8,334 nt of DNA from NCBI GenBank assembly GCA_019247975.1, contig JAFBAD010000365.1, forward strand, positions 1 to 8,334, read 5' to 3'. Position numbers and translations under genes: made by a program. Below are positions 1 to 6,001 of the stretch, one piece after another; position 1 is the first letter of the stretch, and the number at the start of each line of letters is the position of its first letter. The notes beneath the pieces are model-generated. The model ran no database searches. It saw only the letters and a program-made list of their open reading frames with translations, and was not told where the DNA came from. This stretch comes from Acidimicrobiia bacterium (lineage in GTDB: Bacteria; Actinomycetota; Acidimicrobiia; Acidimicrobiales; Iamiaceae).

Positions 1-1
1 G

Positions 2-430
2 TCCGATGTCGCCGACGCCGTCGGGTACGTGCCGACCGCGCTGACGGCCGTTCCGGTGCTCCATCGGGACCGCGTGCTCGGCGTGCTGTCGCTCCTCGAC
101 GCGACGACGGTGGACATGGGTCTGGTCAGCGGCATCGCGTCGTTGGCGGTCCCGTACCTGGCGCGCAGCGCGGCGGCTGCGTCGTTCGGTCGCACGATCG
201 CCCGGGCGATGGCGGCGGCAACCGACGACACCGATCTGGCCGATGCCCTGCGTGAGGCAGCCGAGGACTCGGATGGGCCCTCGCAGGCCCTGGCCGAGCT
301 TGCGGCGGTGTACGCGGAGCTCGGTCGCCTGGGCGACGCGGACCGTGCGGCGGCGACGCGCATCGTCGCGCAGTTCACGGCGCACGTCGCAGGGTCCCGG
401 CCGGTTCCCGTCCGCCGCGTGCGTCGGTGA
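2..430 (+). CDS. GAF-domain protein, C-terminal part (5' end outside window)
   Basis: The frame is open from the first bases of the window and ends at TGA 428-430, giving 142 visible residues; the true start lies upstream. The segment around positions 29-105 reads VPTALTAVPVLHRDRVLGVLSL, the pattern of the last strands of a GAF domain (hydrophobic strand, basic turn, iGVLsl strand). After it comes an Ala-rich helical region of roughly 90 residues and a basic end (RPVPVRRVRR). GAF domains bind small ligands or mediate protein contacts, usually as the sensing part of a regulator; which ligand applies here cannot be told. The next gene starts inside this stop codon (GTGA), so the two are probably translated together and may work together. 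No catalytic output domain is visible in this fragment, though one could lie upstream. The GTG at 29 is only the first start-like codon in the fragment and is unlikely to be the real start. GAF call: moderate confidence. Confidence 0.65.
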   Translation, partial: SDVADAVGYVPTALTAVPVLHRDRVLGVLSLLDATTVDMGLVSGIASLAVPYLARSAAAASFGRTIARAMAAATDDTDLADALREAAEDSDGPSQALAELAAVYAELGRLGDADRAAATRIVAQFTAHVAGSRPVPVRRVRR

Positions 431-1245
431 GCGAACCGCTCCCGGCGTTCTCCGACGCGTTCGAGCCCGGGCGGCTCGCACCGGTCCCCAGGCTCGACAA
501 CGACGAGCCCATCACCCGCGACTGGGCGATTGGCGGTGCCACCGGCGCCGGGGTGAAGGTCGCGGTGATCGACAGCGGCATCGACGCCGATCACCCGGCG
601 GTCGGAGGCGTCGACGGCGCGGTCATCGTGGAGCCCGATCCCGACAGCGAGGACGGCTACCGCATCGTCGACGGCCCCCACGCGGATCTGTACGGGCACG
701 GCACCGCGTGCGCCGCGATCATCCGGTCGTTGGCGCCGGACGTGGAGCTGTACAGCGTCCGGGTGCTCGGCGAGCGGCTCACGGGCAAGGGCTGGGTGTT
801 CGCAGCGGGACTCGACTGGGCGGTCGAGGCCGGCATCCAGGTCGCGAACCTGAGCCTGTCGACCACCAACGAGAACCACCTCTCGACGTTCCACGAGCTG
901 ACCGACGCCGCCGCGTTCAAGCAGATGATGGTGGTGGCGGCGATGTCGAACGAGCCGAAGGTCTCGATCCCGAGCGAGTTCTCGTCGGTCTTCTCGACCG
1001 CCGCGATCCGGACCGACGATCCGTACGAGATCCGCTACAACCGCTCGGGTCCCGCCGAGTGGGGAGCGCGGGGCGTCGACATGGAGGTGGCGTGGAGCGG
1101 GGGGTCCACGATCGTCGCCACGGGCAACAGCTTCGCTGCGCCCCACATCACCGGCCTCGTCGCGCGCATCCTCTCCAAGCGCCCGCACCTGACGACGTTC
1201 CAGGTGAAGACGGTGCTCGCCGCCCTGGCCACCAACGCGATCTGA
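427..1245 (+). CDS. Subtilisin-like serine peptidase (family S8), compact, no signal peptide
   Basis: A 272-residue peptidase carrying the whole S8 catalytic set in the usual order: Asp49 in VAVIDSGID, His91 in YGHGTACAAII, oxyanion Asn175 in VVAAMSN, and Ser235 in ATGNSFAAPHITG. The protein is barely more than the catalytic domain. It has no signal peptide, no transmembrane segment and no recognisable I9 propeptide, only about 40 residues before the first catalytic strand, so it probably acts in the cytoplasm. The Ser motif is GNSFAAP rather than the commoner GTSMAAP. The start is GTG 427, overlapping the upstream TGA by 4 bases (GTGA). No Shine-Dalgarno is visible, so translation is probably coupled to the GAF gene. 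The substrate is unknown. Possible roles are processing a dedicated protein or peptide under control of the GAF partner, or general intracellular proteolysis. The family call is secure; the role is not. Confidence 0.93.
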   Translation: MSEPLPAFSDAFEPGRLAPVPRLDNDEPITRDWAIGGATGAGVKVAVIDSGIDADHPAVGGVDGAVIVEPDPDSEDGYRIVDGPHADLYGHGTACAAIIRSLAPDVELYSVRVLGERLTGKGWVFAAGLDWAVEAGIQVANLSLSTTNENHLSTFHELTDAAAFKQMMVVAAMSNEPKVSIPSEFSSVFSTAAIRTDDPYEIRYNRSGPAEWGARGVDMEVAWSGGSTIVATGNSFAAPHITGLVARILSKRPHLTTFQVKTVLAALATNAI

Positions 1246-1283
1246 AGGCAATACCGGTCGGAATCCGACCGGTATTGCCTTCA
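1243..1283. terminator. Perfect 20-bp inverted repeat, probable bidirectional terminator
   Basis: TGAAGGCAATACCGGTCGGA at 1243-1262 is followed by one base and then its exact reverse complement at 1264-1283. As RNA it can fold as about 18 bp with a 5-nt loop. The left arm includes the protease stop codon, and the right arm ends 4 bp before the stop of the convergent gene at 1288, so it can serve both strands. No clear U-tract follows on either side; the only T-rich part is TTGCCTT within the arm. Termination is inferred from position and structure. Confidence 0.8.
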
Positions 1284-1287
1284 GAGA

Positions 1288-2154
1288 TCAGGCGGCGGCT
1301 TGCATGCGGCGGACGAGGGCCCGGAGACGAGCGTGGGCGTCGTCGGGATCGAGGTGGACCCGGGCGCCGTGGCCGGGGAGCACCCACTCGAACCGCGCCT
1401 CGTCGGCCAGGCGGTCGAGCGAGCGCGTCTGCTCGGGCCACGAGTACCAGCAGGCGCCGCGGAACGCGACGAGGTCTTCGTGTCCGTAGGACCACGCGAG
1501 CGAGTCGCCGGTGAACAGCCACCGGTCGTCGACCAGGAAGACGACCGAGCCGCGGGTGTGGCCCGGCACCGGGATGACCGAGACGCCCGGCGCGATGTCC
1601 GCCGTGGCGGTGCCCTCGATGACGTCGGTCGCGTACGGCGCGGCCCGGCGATCGTCGGCGTGGATCCAGACCCGGGCGCCGTACCGCTCGGCCCACTGCT
1701 GCGCGTCGGCGACGTCGTCGCGATGGGTCAGCAGCACGTGCGCGATGCCGCCCCGGTCGTCGACCTCACCGATGAGCCGGCGGGTGAAGACGGGCGAGTC
1801 GACCATCAGGTTCCCGTCGGGCCGCTCCACGAGGTAACTGGTCGCGCCGAACGAGTCCTCGGAGCAGTGGCCGAGGTCCGACACCGGCCCGTCGACGGCC
1901 AGCGGGAAGAGGTGCTCGGGTCGCGGCGTCCGAGGTGAGCGTCCGATCGACGCGGTCGGGCAGGCGGCCGAGGCCAGCCAGGCCCGGTGCTCGGCGGCCG
2001 GATCGGTCGGCTGCGCGACCACCACCGACTGCATGCCGGTCTCGCCGAAGAGGTCCGGCACGAGCTCGCGGCAGGTGCCGCAGTCGATGCAGCGCATGTC
2101 CACGAACCACGCGCCGTCCACGTTGTCCGGGTGCCGATCGGCCAACCGAGCCAT
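1288..2154 (-). CDS. Ferredoxin / metallo-beta-lactamase-fold hydrolase fusion protein
   Basis: A 288-residue two-domain protein. Residues about 15-72 form a ferredoxin-like domain with Cys22, Cys25 and Cys28 (CIDCGTC) and Cys65 followed by Pro (ACPTASIG), enough for one 4Fe-4S cluster. Residues about 95-288 form a metallo-beta-lactamase (MBL) domain: THRDDVADA at 143-151 in the place of HxHxDH, PGHTRGS (His199), FTGDS (Asp217) and LPGHG (His262). The first metal motif is the divergent HRDDVAD form rather than the classical one, as I recall from ferredoxin-MBL proteins of cyanobacteria, plants and actinobacteria. The reaction is unknown; thioester hydrolysis or redox-linked hydrolysis are possibilities only. 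ATG 2154 is chosen because the ferredoxin domain follows directly. There is little Shine-Dalgarno, but a TAGCGT box (plus-strand 2163-2168) lies 8 nt ahead, which would fit a leaderless mRNA. It lies downstream of the CoA ligase on the same strand, behind a hairpin. Confidence 0.88.
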   Translation of the reverse strand: MARLADRHPDNVDGAWFVDMRCIDCGTCRELVPDLFGETGMQSVVVAQPTDPAAEHRAWLASAACPTASIGRSPRTPRPEHLFPLAVDGPVSDLGHCSEDSFGATSYLVERPDGNLMVDSPVFTRRLIGEVDDRGGIAHVLLTHRDDVADAQQWAERYGARVWIHADDRRAAPYATDVIEGTATADIAPGVSVIPVPGHTRGSVVFLVDDRWLFTGDSLAWSYGHEDLVAFRGACWYSWPEQTRSLDRLADEARFEWVLPGHGARVHLDPDDAHARLRALVRRMQAAA

Positions 2155-2162
2155 CGCCGCTC

Positions 2163-2168
2163 ACGCTA
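2163..2168 (-). promoter_or_regulatory. Putative -10 box (TAGCGT) for the ferredoxin-MBL gene
   Basis: On the minus strand TAGCGT matches a TAnnnT -10 element and ends 8 nt before the ATG, placing the transcription start at or within about two bases of the start codon. It sits right after the ligase hairpin (2170-2224). No convincing -35 is seen because that region is taken up by the hairpin. Inferred from spacing shared with three other genes in the window. Confidence 0.4.
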
Positions 2169-2169
2169 A

Positions 2170-2224
2170 GACGAAATTGGCCCGGTTCACCGCGCCATGC
2201 GTGGCCAACCGGGCCAATTTCGTC
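2170..2224 (-). terminator. Perfect 18-bp stem between the CoA ligase and ferredoxin-MBL genes
   Basis: GACGAAATTGGCCCGGTT at 2170-2187 is the exact reverse complement of 2207-2224. The 19-nt interior can form a further small stem (CGC 2191-2193 with GCG 2199-2201). It starts 12 bp after the ligase stop on the minus strand, a typical place for an intrinsic terminator, though the following U-run is weak (TTAG). Because it lies directly upstream of the next gene's -10-like box, an operator or attenuator role cannot be excluded. Confidence 0.7.
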
Positions 2225-2236
2225 GGTGGGGTCGGT

Positions 2237-3991
2237 TTACATCGTCTCGGCGAAGCTCACCTCGCCCTCGCCGCGGAGGACGTTCTTCAGGAGCTTCCCG
2301 CTGGCGTTGCGGGGCAGGCGCTCGGTCGTGATGTCGACGTAGGCGGGCACCTTGAAGTTGGCGAGCGTCTCGGCCACCCAGTCCTTCACCTCGGCCTCGG
2401 TGATCGTGTGGCCCGGCTCGACCTGCACGACCGCCTTGACCTCCTCACCGAGCTCCGGGTGGGGCACGCCGATCACCGCCGCGTCGGCGATGGCCGGGTG
2501 CTCCACGAGGCGGTTCTCGATCTCGACGCAGTACACGTTCTCGCCGCCACGGATGATCATGTCCTTGGCCCGGTCGGTGATGTAGAGGAAGCCGTCCTCA
2601 TCGAGGTGGCCGACGTCACCGGTACGCAGCCAGCCGTCGGGCGTGATCGTGTTGGCGGTCGCCTCCGGCTTGCCCCAGTAGCCCTGGACGACGATCGGGC
2701 CCTTGATGAGCACCTCACCCGTGCCGCCGGTCGGGACGTCGTCGAGCTGCGCGTCGACGATGCGCAGCTCGACCACTGGCACCGCCTGACCGACCGACGT
2801 CGGCTTGTCGAGCGCGTCCTGGCCACTGATCGCGGTCGCGACCGACGACGTCTCGGTGAGCCCGTAGGCGTTCGTCGTCGTGCGCACGTTCGGGAACGTC
2901 TCGCGCACCTTGCGCTGCAGCTCGTCGGCCGACGGCGAGCCACCGAAGGCCACGCTCTTCACCGACGACGTGTCGTAGTCGTGACGGTCGGGGTACTCGC
3001 ACACCCGCCACACCATCGTGGGCACGGTCGCCCACACGCTGATCTGCTCGCGCTGGATGAGCTCGAGCGCGGTCTCCGGCTGGAACCGACCTTCGGGCAT
3101 CACCAGCTTCAGCCCGCCCATGTAGCCGACGACCAGCGTCGAGTGGCAGCCCGACACGTGGAACAGCGGTGACGTGAACAGCGCGGCGGGCTGGGCGGGG
3201 CCGCCGTCGTCGCCCGAGGGGATCGGCGCGCCGTCGCCGGTCATCGTGCCCGCCACCGTCCCGAGGACCGTGTTCTGCAGGTTGGCGATCATGTTGCGGT
3301 GGGTCGACACGGCCCCCTTCGGCCGACCGGTCGTGCCGCTCGTGTAGAAGATGACCGCCGGGTCGTCCTCGTCGATCGGGTCGGACGGCTGGTCGTCCGA
3401 CGGAGACCCGGTGAGCTCGTCGAAGCGGTGCAGCAGGTCGCCACCGTCTCCTCGATCGACCGGCGTGGCGAGCTCCGCGGGGTCGGCGTCGATCAGGAAC
3501 ACCGCTTCGAGGTCCGGCACCGCGCCGTCGGCGATCTCGTCCGCGATGCGCTCGTAGCGCTGGCGGTCGGCCACCAGCACCTTGGCCCCGGAGTCGGTGA
3601 GGCCGTAGAGGATCTCGTCGTTCTTCCACCAGCCGTTGAGGCCGACGAGGATCGCGCCGAGGTCGACGGTGCCCCAGAACGCGAGGCACCACTCGGGGTT
3701 GTTGGCCGAGAGGACGGCCACCCGGTCGCCGTGGTCGACGCCGAAGTCGTCGCGCAGCGCGGCCGACACGCCGTTGGCCAGCCGGCTGAACTCGAGGAAG
3801 GAGATGCGCCGATCGCCGTGGACGATGAACGTCTTGTCGCCGTGCGCAGCAGCGATGGCCGCGACCTCGCGGAGCGAGTGGAACCGATCCTTGTAGACCC
3901 GCATCTCGATGCCGCCCACCGGCTCGGTCACGACCTCGAACGGCCCGCCGGGACCGATGAGCTGGGCGGTCACCTCTGCTGCTGTCGGCAT
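2237..3991 (-). CDS. Acyl-CoA synthetase / AMP-forming ligase (FadD-like)
   Basis: A 584-residue ANL-superfamily enzyme, which activates a carboxylic acid with ATP to an acyl-adenylate and then transfers it to CoA. Core motifs are intact: P-loop YTSGTTGRPKG (216-226), YGLTE (376-380), RTGD (456-459, ATP ribose Asp459), hinge region DRAKDMIIRGGENVY (473-487) and the C-terminal catalytic lysine in NASGK (Lys566). The length is normal for the family. The acid substrate cannot be read off; a fatty or aromatic acid is most likely. The frame stays open 80 codons further upstream, but that extension runs into the divergent oxidoreductase gene and looks like shadow sequence, while MPTAAEV at 3991 begins a normal N-terminus. 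No Shine-Dalgarno is seen; a TACCTT box lies 7 nt before the ATG. The gene shares a 25-bp divergent promoter region with an F420-type oxidoreductase, hinting at a joint catabolic role. Confidence 0.93.
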   Translation of the reverse strand: MPTAAEVTAQLIGPGGPFEVVTEPVGGIEMRVYKDRFHSLREVAAIAAAHGDKTFIVHGDRRISFLEFSRLANGVSAALRDDFGVDHGDRVAVLSANNPEWCLAFWGTVDLGAILVGLNGWWKNDEILYGLTDSGAKVLVADRQRYERIADEIADGAVPDLEAVFLIDADPAELATPVDRGDGGDLLHRFDELTGSPSDDQPSDPIDEDDPAVIFYTSGTTGRPKGAVSTHRNMIANLQNTVLGTVAGTMTGDGAPIPSGDDGGPAQPAALFTSPLFHVSGCHSTLVVGYMGGLKLVMPEGRFQPETALELIQREQISVWATVPTMVWRVCEYPDRHDYDTSSVKSVAFGGSPSADELQRKVRETFPNVRTTTNAYGLTETSSVATAISGQDALDKPTSVGQAVPVVELRIVDAQLDDVPTGGTGEVLIKGPIVVQGYWGKPEATANTITPDGWLRTGDVGHLDEDGFLYITDRAKDMIIRGGENVYCVEIENRLVEHPAIADAAVIGVPHPELGEEVKAVVQVEPGHTITEAEVKDWVAETLANFKVPAYVDITTERLPRNASGKLLKNVLRGEGEVSFAETM

Positions 3992-4016
3992 CCAAGGGAA
4001 GGTACCGTCCCCGCTC
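3992..4016. promoter_or_regulatory. 25-bp divergent promoter region with overlapping -10 boxes
   Basis: Only 25 bp separate the ATG of the CoA ligase (-) from the GTG of the F420 oxidoreductase (+). Around the GGTACC palindrome (4001-4006), the plus strand reads TACCGT at 4003-4008, 8 nt before the GTG. The minus strand reads TACCTT (plus-strand 3999-4004), 7 nt before the ATG. Both fit TAnnnT -10 elements for transcripts that begin at or next to the start codon. The two boxes share bases, so the two genes probably compete for, or jointly use, one open complex. Any -35 for one gene would lie inside the other coding sequence. Confidence 0.5.
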
Positions 4017-4955
4017 GTGTCGCATCCGAGAAGGTTCCGCTTCGGCGCCGACATGTCCGGGCCGCTGCCCGGCATGACGTGGCCGGACACCGTCCGGCGG
4101 CTCGAGGACCTCGGGTACTCGACGGTCTTCCTGCCCGACCACTTCGACGAGCAGTTCGGACCGTTCACCGCGCTCGCCGCGGCCGCGATCGCATCGCCGA
4201 CGATCACCCTCGGCACGCTGGTGCTCGACAACGACTACCGGCACCCCTTCGTCACCGCCAAGGAGGTCGCCACGCTCGACGTGATCTCGGAGGGCCGGGT
4301 GGAGCTCGGGGTCGGCGCCGGGTGGAAGAAGATCGACTACGAGCAGTCGGGCATCACGATGGATCGGCCGAAGGTGCGCGTCGACCGCATGATCGAGGGG
4401 ATCGAGGTGATGCGCCGCGCGTTCGCGGACGGTCCGTTCGACTTCGCCGGGGAGCACTACACGGTCACCGGCTACGACGGGTTGCCGAAGCCGCACCGTC
4501 CCGGCGGGCCGCCGTTGCTCGTCGGTGGGGGCGCGCCGCGCATGCTCCGCTGGGCCGGCGCCAATGCGGACATCGTCGGCGTGAACCCGTCGATCCACTC
4601 GGGCGAGATCGACATGGAGGCGGCGCGCGACGGCCTCGCCGAGCGCATCGACCAGAAGGTCGCGTGGGTGAAGGAGGGCGCGGGCGACCGCTTCGACGAC
4701 CTCGAGATCAACGCCTGGGTGCCGGTCGTCGAGGTCACCGACGACGCCGCGGGCTACGCCGAGGCAGCTGCTCCGCTGTTCGACACGACGCCCGACGAGC
4801 TGCTCGCCTCACCGATGACGATGATCGGCTCCACCGGTGAGATCGCCGAGCGGCTGCAGGCGCGGCGCGAGCGCTGGGCGTACAGCTACCACGTGGTCCA
4901 GGCTCCGTCGGTCGAGGCCCTCGCGCCGGTGGTGGCTCAGCTTTCCGGGACATGA
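4017..4955 (+). CDS. LLM-class F420-dependent oxidoreductase (MSMEG_2516-like)
   Basis: A 312-residue luciferase-like TIM-barrel protein. It shows the strand-1 start FRFGADMSG, then LEDLGYSTVFLPDHF (29-43), TLGTLVLDNDYRHP (64-77), SEGRVELGVGAGW (91-103), LPKPHRPGGPPLLVGGG (156-172) and ANADIVGVN (182-190). This order matches actinobacterial F420 enzymes of the MSMEG_2516 type (TIGR03621 from memory). The deazaflavin F420 would be the hydride carrier; FMN use cannot be excluded from sequence alone, and the substrate is unknown. GTG 4017 is chosen because family proteins begin close to the FRFG strand. The frame continues upstream to 3909, but that part overlaps the divergent ligase. No Shine-Dalgarno at normal distance; a TACCGT box 8 nt upstream fits a leaderless start. 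The C-terminal LSGT and stop are coded by a 48-bp sequence repeated after the next gene, whose ATG overlaps this stop (ATGA). Confidence 0.9.
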   Translation: MSHPRRFRFGADMSGPLPGMTWPDTVRRLEDLGYSTVFLPDHFDEQFGPFTALAAAAIASPTITLGTLVLDNDYRHPFVTAKEVATLDVISEGRVELGVGAGWKKIDYEQSGITMDRPKVRVDRMIEGIEVMRRAFADGPFDFAGEHYTVTGYDGLPKPHRPGGPPLLVGGGAPRMLRWAGANADIVGVNPSIHSGEIDMEAARDGLAERIDQKVAWVKEGAGDRFDDLEINAWVPVVEVTDDAAGYAEAAAPLFDTTPDELLASPMTMIGSTGEIAERLQARRERWAYSYHVVQAPSVEALAPVVAQLSGT

Positions 4956-4988
4956 GGCCTGCCCGGGCACGCCCCAAGTCCCGGGAAC
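4941..4988. repeat. 48-bp direct repeat, copy 1
   Basis: This stretch matches 5987-6034 at 45 of 48 positions: the first 29 and last 13 bases are identical, and the three differences are at 4970, 4974 and 4975. It covers the last four codons and stop of the oxidoreductase and the first 12 codons of the winged-helix gene. The differences all fall in codons 6-8 of the latter (Arg-Pro at 7-8 here, where the other copy would read Gly-Leu). Confidence 0.95.
4942..4987 (+). terminator. Hairpin at the end of the oxidoreductase gene (copy 1)
   Basis: TTTCCGGGAC (4942-4951) can pair with GTCCCGGGAA (4978-4987): 10 pairs including one G-U. The inner 20-bp palindrome found in copy 2 is degraded here. 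The structure would enclose both the oxidoreductase stop and the ATG of the following gene, so it could act as a weak terminator or hide that start. No U-tract follows. Confidence 0.5.
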
Positions 4989-6001
4989 CGCTGGAGGTCA
5001 GGCGCGAGCAGGTGGTGGCGTTCCGGCGGCGCGCCTCGCACCTGGACGAACGGCTCCCACCGGGGCCGGCCTCACTGGAGCAGGCTGCGTCGGCCGGCCT
5101 TCCGAACTCCATGTCCCGTGCCGCGGTGGTGGGCCTGCACGCGCGCGTGCAGGAGGTCGAGCCGGATGCGTGGGAGGACCCTGCGCTCGTACAGGTGTGG
5201 GGCCCGCGGTTCAGCGCCTACGTGATCGCAGAGCGAGACCGGGCGGTGTTCACGCTCGGACGGCTGCCCGACGACCCCGAGGTGCGGCGGGAGTTCAACG
5301 AGATGGCCGACCAGATCGAAGCGGTGTCGGGTGGCGAACCGGCGGACTGCAACGAGGTGGCGAAGGCGCTCGGCAAGTCCGACGCGGACGTGCTCCGCTA
5401 CGCCGCGCCCACCGGCCGGGTGCTGATCCGCTGGGACGTGTCGCTGAAGCCCGAGCTGTGGACGGTGCCCGCGCCGGACCTCGACCCGTTCGCAGCCCGG
5501 CTCGAGCTGGCCCGCCGGTACCTCCGCGTCCTCGGGCCTGGCACCGCGGACTCGTTCGAGCAGTGGGCCGGGATCCGCGCACCGCGCGGGCAGGCCGCCT
5601 TCGACGCGCTGGCCGGCGAGCTCCTCGCGGTGCGGACGCCGGTCGGTAAGGGCTGGATCCTGGCGGAGGACGAAGCCTCCATGCGCTCAGCGCTCGACGA
5701 GGACGGGCCCGCACCGGCGCGGCTGCTCCCCAGCGGCGACACGTTCACCCTGCAGTGGGGCCGTGACCGCGAGCTGCTCGTGACGAACGCCGAGCGGCGC
5801 TCCGAGCTGTGGACCTCCCGGGTCTGGCCGGGCGCCGTGCTCGTGGACGGGAAGGTCGCCGGCACGTGGCGGCGGGCCGGAGCGGTGGTGAAGATCGATT
5901 CGTGGCGCCGCCTCTCGAAGGCCGCGCGCGACGCCGTCGAAGCCGAAGCGACGTCGTTCCCTCTGCCCAACCTGAAGGTGACCTGGCTTTCCGGGACATG
6001 A
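4952..6001 (+). CDS. Winged-helix DNA-binding protein, HTH_42 (YcaQ/AlkZ-like) family
   Basis: A 349-residue protein of the HTH_42 (DUF1006) family, which includes the bacterial DNA glycosylases YcaQ and AlkZ that remove alkylated or crosslinked bases. Recognisable blocks: REQVVAFRRRASHLDERLPPG (19-38, roughly), GLHARV (61-66), QVWGPRFSAYVIAERDRAVF (81-100), ARRYLRVLGPGTADSFEQWA (187-206) and the C-terminal VWPGAVLVDGKVAGTWRR (291-308). At the place where AlkZ/YcaQ carry a catalytic Gln-x-Gln or Gln-x-Asp (GLQAQ-like), this protein reads GLHAR, so glycosylase activity is doubtful. The start is uncertain. ATG 4952 overlaps the previous stop (ATGA), but residues 1-12 are coded by the 48-bp repeat and family-like sequence begins around residue 15. 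GTG 5012 with GGAGG 14 nt ahead is a poorer alternative. The gene is bracketed by the two repeat copies, and its C-terminal LSGT is also repeat-coded. Confidence 0.82.
   Translation: MRPARARPKSREPLEVRREQVVAFRRRASHLDERLPPGPASLEQAASAGLPNSMSRAAVVGLHARVQEVEPDAWEDPALVQVWGPRFSAYVIAERDRAVFTLGRLPDDPEVRREFNEMADQIEAVSGGEPADCNEVAKALGKSDADVLRYAAPTGRVLIRWDVSLKPELWTVPAPDLDPFAARLELARRYLRVLGPGTADSFEQWAGIRAPRGQAAFDALAGELLAVRTPVGKGWILAEDEASMRSALDEDGPAPARLLPSGDTFTLQWGRDRELLVTNAERRSELWTSRVWPGAVLVDGKVAGTWRRAGAVVKIDSWRRLSKAARDAVEAEATSFPLPNLKVTWLSGT

Noticed and set aside
243..1514. Long plus-strand open frame (about 420 codons) over the GAF and protease genes
   Set aside because: Arg/Gly/Pro-rich translation without motifs, a typical out-of-frame shadow in high-GC DNA. 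The overlapping frame codes for an intact S8 peptidase and this frame runs through the convergent terminator.
3992..4231. 80-codon N-terminal extension of the CoA ligase
   Set aside because: It would overlap the oxidoreductase start on the other strand, has no family similarity, and the -10-like box sits just before 3991.
2715..4598. Long minus-strand open frame (about 620 codons)
   Set aside because: Shadow of the CoA ligase and of the antisense of the oxidoreductase; low-complexity Arg-rich product with no domain.
3299..4840. Long plus-strand open frame antisense to the ligase
   Set aside because: Crosses the divergent promoter region and two well-supported genes in other frames; no recognisable motif.
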